Assembly: GCA_015657535.1 (NCBI GenBank)
Contig: JADHZB010000971.1
Location: forward strand, 10,895 to 22,401
Length of the DNA: 11,507 bases
Origin: Nephromyces sp. MM_2019
Taxonomy: Eukaryota; Apicomplexa; Aconoidasida; Nephromycida
Reading direction: 5' to 3'
Shown: positions 7,394-11,507 of the stretch, one piece after another
Layout of the letters: the number at the start of each line of letters is the position of its first letter
Position numbering within the stretch: position 1 is the stretch's first letter
Position numbers and translations under genes: made by a program
The notes under the pieces: generated by a model
Told to the model about the DNA's origin: nothing
Seen by the model: the letters and a program-made list of their open reading frames with translations, nothing else
Database searches by the model: none

Positions 7394-7675
7394 ATGCACC
7401 TGGAAATATGCTTTTTTCTCCGAAAGAACCGGTGGGAGAATGAATGTGTAGCACTACATCAAACTTGTGTGCGTGACAATCTTTCTGAGTGCAAACATGA
7501 ATTTCAGAGCACACAGCACGATTCAACGAGGCTCTTTTTCTTGCTGTGTCGAGAATGCATCCGTTTTTGTGTAGTTGCAAAAAATAAACAACAGACAAGC
7601 ATCTATAAATCATCTCTAGATCAATTCAAAATCATCAGATCACATCTAAACCAGCGCTTAACATCAGCTAAATAA
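7394..7675 (+). CDS. Unrecognised 93-aa ORF, Cys-rich
   Basis: ATG 7394 to TAA 7673-7675. Reads MHLEICFFLRKNRWENECVA, then CVRDNLSECKHEFQ, LLCRECIRFCVVAKNK and ends LNQRLTSAK. There are seven Cys in the first two thirds and a basic C-terminus, with no low complexity. No family is recognised. A second coding-like plus frame (KQQKNLLTLLIILSVFLRYA, one membrane-like segment) overlaps its start and ends at TGA 7441-7443. A 73-codon minus-strand frame overlaps as well, so the true strand is uncertain. Confidence 0.33.
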   Translation: MHLEICFFLRKNRWENECVALHQTCVRDNLSECKHEFQSTQHDSTRLFFLLCRECIRFCVVAKNKQQTSIYKSSLDQFKIIRSHLNQRLTSAK

Positions 7676-7926
7676 TCACCCCGAAAGCACCACTTCGCAA
7701 TCGGCTGACCTAGAGATTCTCCTCTCTGCGCATCTTTGGTATACAGAAGAAATGAAATAGTAAATTAAACACAAAGATACACAAATTCACGCATTTATGT
7801 AGCTTTTTCCAACACATTTCATCATCAATTTGTATGCACATCATTCCTGCTTCTTACTCTTCTTACAGCACACGATATCTATACACGTCTAAATCTGGAA
7901 AAAATCCACACATGAAAAGCTAGAAT
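7676..7926. other. No gene seen
   Basis: AT-rich spacer between a plus-strand ORF and the 3' end of a minus-strand ORF. No RNA gene, terminator hairpin or repeat is evident. Confidence 0.5.
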
Positions 7927-8100
7927 CTAGCGAAATCTCTTCAACCAGTTCTTTTGTTTGTGAGAAGATGAGCTTTTTAGCTTCTCTTTTCCTGCAGTTT
8001 CTATTTTTGCTTGCTGAAGAACTGCTATCGGAGCTTCTGTACAATCGCTGAAGCAGCGATGTTCGATTAAGAAGTTTAAATTCAGTGTGTTTTCCTTCAT
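7927..8100 (-). CDS. Unrecognised C-terminal exon or 57-aa ORF, minus strand
   Basis: Reads MKENTLNLNFLIEHRCFSDC, then EAPIAVLQQAKIETAGKEKL, and ends HKQKNWLKRFR before TAG. Composition is varied and the tail is strongly basic. Upstream in frame the sequence turns into His/Thr-rich CA-repeat translation, so the exon boundary is probably at the ATG (8100) or at the atgaag acceptor just after it. It could be the last exon of a minus-strand gene that also contains the acidic exon at 8656-8964. No family is recognised. Confidence 0.38.
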   Translation of the reverse strand: MKENTLNLNFLIEHRCFSDCTEAPIAVLQQAKIETAGKEKLKSSSSHKQKNWLKRFR

Positions 8101-8420
8101 GAAGAAGATTGTAGGGAGTAGTGTGTGTGTTGGTGCGTGTGCGTGTTGTTGTATGGGTATGCTGGTTAGGATTACCATGCTAGGATGTGTGTGCGAGTGT
8201 GTTAGGATGTGCGTAGGCCCCTGTGTGCTCATATATGCGTGTGCGTGTGGTTGAGGAAATGTGCGTGCGTTTGGGGGTGTGTGCGTTGAGATATGCTTAT
8301 GTGCGTGTGTGTGTTCAGATATGCGTATGCGCGTATGTGTGTGCTCAGATATGTTTGTGTGTGTGTTCGGATATGTGAGTGTTTTTCTTGTGTGATATTC
8401 GTGTGTTTGGCTTATGCATT
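8101..8420. repeat. TG/GCGTG-rich tract with GATATG tandem units
   Basis: TGTGTGCGTGTG-type sequence. From 8280 it is organised in units of about 23-30 bp, each with a GATATG core: gagatatg 8287, cagatatg 8316, cagatatg 8346, cggatatg 8369. On the minus strand this is CA-rich and would lie in an intron between the two minus-strand exons. Confidence 0.7.
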
Positions 8421-8655
8421 TACATAGAGCATAGATACCTAGGCAGTGAGTACAAGCAATAAGTAGCCTCAGCAGATGGAGATATCTCTAAATTGTGAGT
8501 GTCTATAGGCATATTTATGAATTTGTGTGTGCAAATGTATAGAGGATGCTTTAACTTATGAAGGACAAAAAGAATCTGGAAATATAGTTAGGGGAGCAAA
8601 GCTGATTAATGATGAGCTCATCATCTTCAGCTTGCCAAGTTGATGCTACCGCTTC
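8421..8655. other. Spacer, no firm feature
   Basis: No long frame on either strand. On the minus strand a short coding-like piece with AEDDELIINQ lies near 8605-8635 but cannot be connected. Confidence 0.4.
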
Positions 8656-8964
8656 TCAGGCTGGAAAATAAGCCCAACTTCTGGTGTATCTGCTAAACAA
8701 GCAAAATATCACATCATCTTCATCATTTGCAATATCTTCATCATCACTATTTGCGTTATCTTCTTCTTCCTCTTTATCTTCTTCATCTTCTTCATCTTCT
8801 TCATCTTCTTCATCTTCTTCATCTTCTTCATCTTCTTCATCTTCTTCATCTTCTTCTCCCTCTATTTTAGGTTTTTGAGTGTTTTGACAATGAAATTTGT
8901 TGCTTAAAATTTCTCTCTTTGTAGTTATAATAGTGAGGAATTTCCTAGTTTCTTGCCGAAACTT
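8656..8964 (-). CDS. Acidic-repeat exon, minus strand, 102 codons
   Basis: Open frame without an ATG, from just after an acceptor-like ctag (8965-8968 on the minus strand) to TGA 8656-8658. Residues 1-36 read KFRQETRKFLTIITTKREIL, then NKFHCQNTQKPKIEG. Residues 37-63 are nine Glu-Glu-Asp units from the (GAAGAAGAT)9 array. After that come KEEEEDNANSDDEDIANDED and a hydrophobic tail, CLFSRYTRSWAYFPA. A donor gtgata after the GAT GAT codons could end the exon earlier. Non-repetitive frame on both sides of the array, and interspersed Lys/Asn/Ala, favour this strand over the Ser-rich plus-strand frame. Protein unknown; such tracts occur in nuclear and nucleolar proteins. Confidence 0.38.
   Translation of the reverse strand, partial: KFRQETRKFLTIITTKREILSNKFHCQNTQKPKIEGEEDEEDEEDEEDEEDEEDEEDEEDEEDKEEEEDNANSDDEDIANDEDDVIFCLFSRYTRSWAYFPA
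8776..8856. repeat. Nine perfect 9-bp tandem repeats (ATCTTCTTC)
   Basis: An uninterrupted 81-bp array, preceded by diverged TCATCTTC-like sequence from about 8710. It is in frame with the minus-strand acidic ORF. The unit length, a multiple of three, preserves reading on both strands. Confidence 0.95.
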
Positions 8965-9378
8965 CTAGTTGATATGTCACGCTGCTTTCGGTAGTTTTCT
9001 CTTCTTATTTTTTCGAATCTTTAAAACAACGTGAATGTGTGTTTCTAGCGATTAACTGCTCTAATGCATGTATCTTTGTGAATTACGGAATAACCTGGAT
9101 CTCTGTGAGTTGAGCAAGTTATCCAGCTAGCGTGTATGTTGTGCATATTGTGTGTGTTGGTATATATGTGTTGTGCGCTTGTGTGTTGTCTGTGTGCTAT
9201 GTGTGTGCTATTCGTGTTATGTATGTGTATGTGTATGTGTCCTGTGTGTGTTATGTGTGTGTATCTACTCTCTATCTGCTGTTTATCTACTGTGTGTGCA
9301 TGCCTCTGTGTATGCCTATATATTTATATTTCGCTGTTGCAGATAACTTGAGCGATTTTTCTTGTGTGTGTCTTTCAG
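8965..9378. promoter_or_regulatory. Putative LAS1 upstream region, TG-rich
   Basis: It lies between the start of the minus-strand acidic exon and the LAS1 5' exon. The part from 9130 to 9312 is TGTGTGTTATG-type low complexity whose three overlapping Cys/Val ORFs are shadows. The end, cttgtgtgtgtctttcag (acceptor at 9378-9379), looks like a 3' splice site, so LAS1 may have a 5' UTR intron here. No TATA-like or other defined element can be pinned. Confidence 0.35.
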
Positions 9379-9440
9379 GTGGCAGGTAGCTGCTCTTTTT
9401 GATTTGAAGTTTACGCTGCTCCACTCTCTACATCATCAGA

Positions 9441-11211
9441 ATGGAGCGCTCAGTTCCGTGGTATAGTTGGAGATGCCTTCAGGAGGTATATGATGGAATC
9501 TTCAGTAACAATCCCACCTCTTGGGAGATTGCATTAGCAGAGGTGAGAGAGGGGTTTTTTAGGTGAAGGAATTTTGTATGTGTGTGTTTACTTATGCGTG
9601 TGTTTTTACATATGTATGTATGTGCTTAGAAATTTGTGTGTGCATGCGTGTACAAATGCATGTGTGTGTTCCAAAATGGGTTTTTTTTTCACGTGCATGT
9701 GTGTGCTTTTTTCTACAAATTTGTGTATGTGTTTCCAATTGGTTAGATGAGTGCCTGGAGACTGAGAAAAAAGCTACCTATCGCCATTGATGCTACAGCC
9801 AATATCTTGGGGGTCTTCTTGGTTGACGAGTAGGTTTTTCCCCTTTTTGCCTGTGTGCGTAGGCTTTTTTCTTCCTCTTCATCCTTCTATGTTTGGCAAT
9901 CTTTCAGTGTGCGAGAGCACGAAAATGCTTACTACCGATTTTTTGAAATTAGTAGTCTTTTCGCTTCTTCTTCGTTGCTTTTCGCTTCTACAAGTATTAA
10001 TCTATAGTGTGTGTGCTTTCACTGGATTCATTGGAAACTAGTAGTTTTGAGCTTCTGCTGATTATTCTGCCTCTTCAAGGAGCTCACTTTCTTTCGCACG
10101 CAGTCATGTTTAAAAGACGAGTTAAAAACCACTCTATATGATCTAAACTTACTCTCACACACATAGTGGTAGTTAAGGCTTCATGTGCCCTTGCTACTTT
10201 GAAAGAAAGAACATTAGCAAGAGTGGATGCACTCACTTCGGCTGTATCTGCATCTAATTTTATCTTATGCTAGCTAATCAGCTTTTTGTGGCTCCAAATT
10301 TCTAGTTAGATCTAGTTAGATCTAGTTAGATCTTACTAGTATTAACTAGTTTTAGTTGTTACTTCCTAGTTCTCTCTAGTTTCTTCTATTGCTATTTAGT
10401 GCACGCCAACTTCATCTAGTGTTTGCTAGCGCCCACCTTTTATCTCTAGCTCTACTCTATCTTTTCTAGTGTGTTCTGGTTCGCACATCGAAGTCCTCCA
10501 CACACATATACCCTATAAGTAGCTTCCTCTTTCTCACACAGAGGTTTAGCTGTTTATTGTGCGTCATTCTTCCAAGAAACCGTGTTTTCTAATACATTTC
10601 CTCCACATTTTGCCCTCTTTGATGTAATTTTTGTAATCTACTCTTTTTACTGCTTTGAGTAGCAGCATACACACACGCAGTGAGAGCGAGGTTATGCAGA
10701 GGAAGCATGTTGCTTTATTATGGCTACTTGTAAAGGGGAGGTTTCTTGTGTTTTATAAAGAATAAAATGAATAGCTAGGCTCTAGTTTAGTATTTGTTAG
10801 ATCTAACTATAAATTCTGAAAAACTTCTTAGTCTGAAGGGCTATATTAAGCAGAAACAATATTTTCTTAGCAAACAGAAGCTCTTTAGGGCTACCTCAAG
10901 CTAATTTAGACTCTTACAGTTAAAGAGCATCTTTTTGCTACTGTTTTTTCTTCTTCTTCTAATTTTTTTACTTTTTCATCTTCTTTTACTTCTTCTGTTG
11001 CTTTTTTTGCTTCTTCTACACTCTCATGGGGCCTCTCCATCTATTTTTCTCCCCAGAGATGATACAACCTTCAATTTTTTACGAAAATATCCTGTTATAT
11101 GAGTGTGTGTGTCTTCAATTTTTCACGCGTGTGTAGGTACTTCTCCAACGTGGCAGCTGAGGTTAGGGGAGAGTATGAGCTAAGGTTGTTGTACTCATCA
11201 GTCATCATAAG
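9441..11211 (+). CDS. LAS1: LAS1-like pre-rRNA ITS2 endonuclease subunit, 3' partial
   Basis: LAS1/LAS1L is a HEPN-type endoribonuclease that cuts ITS2 together with the kinase Grc3/NOL9 in nucleolar 60S maturation. Exons 9441-9542, 9747-9829 and 11137-11211 give 86 residues with consistent phases (0, then 2, then 2). Start: ATG 9441, the first Met after an in-frame TGA in the preceding exon. The N-terminus reads MERSVPWYSWRCLQEVYDGI (family: VPWRSWEEW.EVY..LF). Exon 2 reads MSAWRLRKKLPIAIDATANI (family: VSAWKSRGKLPVAVESTA.LLE). Exon 3 ends EYELRLLYSSVIIR (family: ELRLLYSMALIRFVN). Donors gtgaga, gtaggt, gtaatc; acceptors ggttag, gtgtag. The catalytic Arg-X4-His HEPN motif lies beyond the window. 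A possible fourth exon, 11432-11447 (TALYG), has the right phase but does not match the expected RFVN-type sequence. Confidence 0.85.
9830..11136 (+). other. LAS1 intron 2 (1307 nt)
   Basis: Donor gtaggt at 9830, acceptor cacgcgtgtgtag ending at 11136. The codon is split GA|G. Contents: T-rich start, the CTAGT array at 10301-10480, TTCTTCTT-rich sequence near 10945-11025. No credible exon was found inside; the 84-codon ORF at 9787-10041 reads through exon 2 in a wrong frame. Confidence 0.7.
10301..10480. repeat. 10-bp-phased CTAGT array
   Basis: It begins with three perfect copies of TCTAGTTAGA (10301-10330). From 10331 on, 10-bp units with random first halves and CTAGT-like second halves follow with no indels. 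CTAG occurs at 10336, 10346, 10366, 10376, 10416, 10426, 10446 and 10466, all in one 10-bp register. Intermediate units carry one- to three-base variants (CTATT, TTAGT, CTGGT). Confidence 0.85.
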
Positions 11212-11507
11212 GTAATCCTCAAGATGCGAAAAATTTTTTTTTAATCGCAGAATTCAGCGAATATTTTGATGCTTTTATAGGTTTCTTCATCTTTTCTGAT
11301 GAGGAAGTTTTTTCAGTGTGCGAACATGAGATTATTGCTTTGCTAGGAAATAGCTTTTCTCCTTTTATTCTCACTCAAACATTAGAATATAAGCTCACAT
11401 CTGTGTGGTTTTTGTGTGTTTGTCATTCTAGAACTGCCTTATATGGGGTGTGTGTGAGATTCCGAAACTTTCTTGTGTGGTTTGTGTGTTTGAGATGCAA
11501 GCACTTT
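11212..11507 (+). other. LAS1 intron 3 to right edge
   Basis: After the gtaatc donor at 11212, no acceptor gives the expected Phe-Val-Asn continuation. The candidate tctag at 11427-11431 would give Arg-Thr-Ala-Leu-Tyr-Gly and a gtgtgt donor. A plus frame stays open from about 11280 to the edge, but it is Phe/Cys/Val low complexity. Confidence 0.45.

Noticed and set aside
7927..8232. N-terminal part of the 101-codon minus ORF
   Set aside because: The first 44 codons (His/Thr/Pro-rich) are translated CA repeat. Only the part from 8100 downward is reported.
8684..8878. Plus-strand ORF encoding almost pure serine
   Set aside because: It is the complement of the 9-bp array. Outside the array it has little sequence, while the minus strand has ordinary sequence on both sides.
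9132..9389. Three overlapping Cys/Val/Tyr ORFs
   Set aside because: All three plus frames are open because TGTG-type DNA lacks stops; composition is purely repeat-driven.
1..11507. CRISPR array, tRNA or rRNA gene, transposon ends
   Set aside because: No regular repeat-spacer pattern with conserved 20-40 bp repeats, no cloverleaf, no transposase or reverse-transcriptase motif and no terminal inverted repeats could be seen by eye.

Overview
The window is nuclear DNA from an intron-rich, AT-rich eukaryote, most likely a protist. It carries two conserved eukaryotic genes broken into short exons (16-162 nt) by GT-AG introns of about 200 to 1300 nt. The introns are full of TG/TGTGTGC or CA low-complexity sequence. 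There is no bacterial gene organisation and no RNA gene that I can recognise. An apicomplexan or other alveolate would fit the intron style, but that is a guess.

Left third (1-4451, + strand): the C-terminal two thirds of a WDR82/Swd2-type WD40 protein. It was recovered by joining eight exons whose phases all agree and which end in a TGA stop. The gene runs off the left edge. Its introns hold a set of short repeats: a CTAG-phased array, a 32-35 bp degenerate tandem repeat, a perfect 30 bp tandem duplication, a 12-mer shared by several introns, and a hairpin.

Middle (about 4.7-6.6 kb, + strand): coding-like blocks that resemble the Golgi tethering subunit COG8/Dor1. They fit together only if the reading frame steps back by one base at two A-runs, so I read the locus as a decaying or error-containing COG8-like gene. 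From 6.6 to 9.0 kb there are only unrecognised ORFs: one plus-strand ORF, a minus-strand ORF with a small basic C-terminus, a minus-strand exon with an (Glu-Glu-Asp)9 acidic tract, and TG-rich repeats.

Right end (9441-11507, + strand): the first three exons of a LAS1 gene (pre-rRNA ITS2 endonuclease subunit). It runs off the right edge before its catalytic HEPN motif. Its second intron, 1.3 kb long, contains a remarkable 10-bp-phased CTAGT array.

The genes are functionally independent: WDR82 in H3K4 methylation and transcription termination, COG8 in Golgi trafficking, LAS1 in ribosome biogenesis. No operon-like or defence-like system is visible. The most unusual signals are the helically phased CTAG arrays and the frame-broken COG8-like locus lying between two intact genes.
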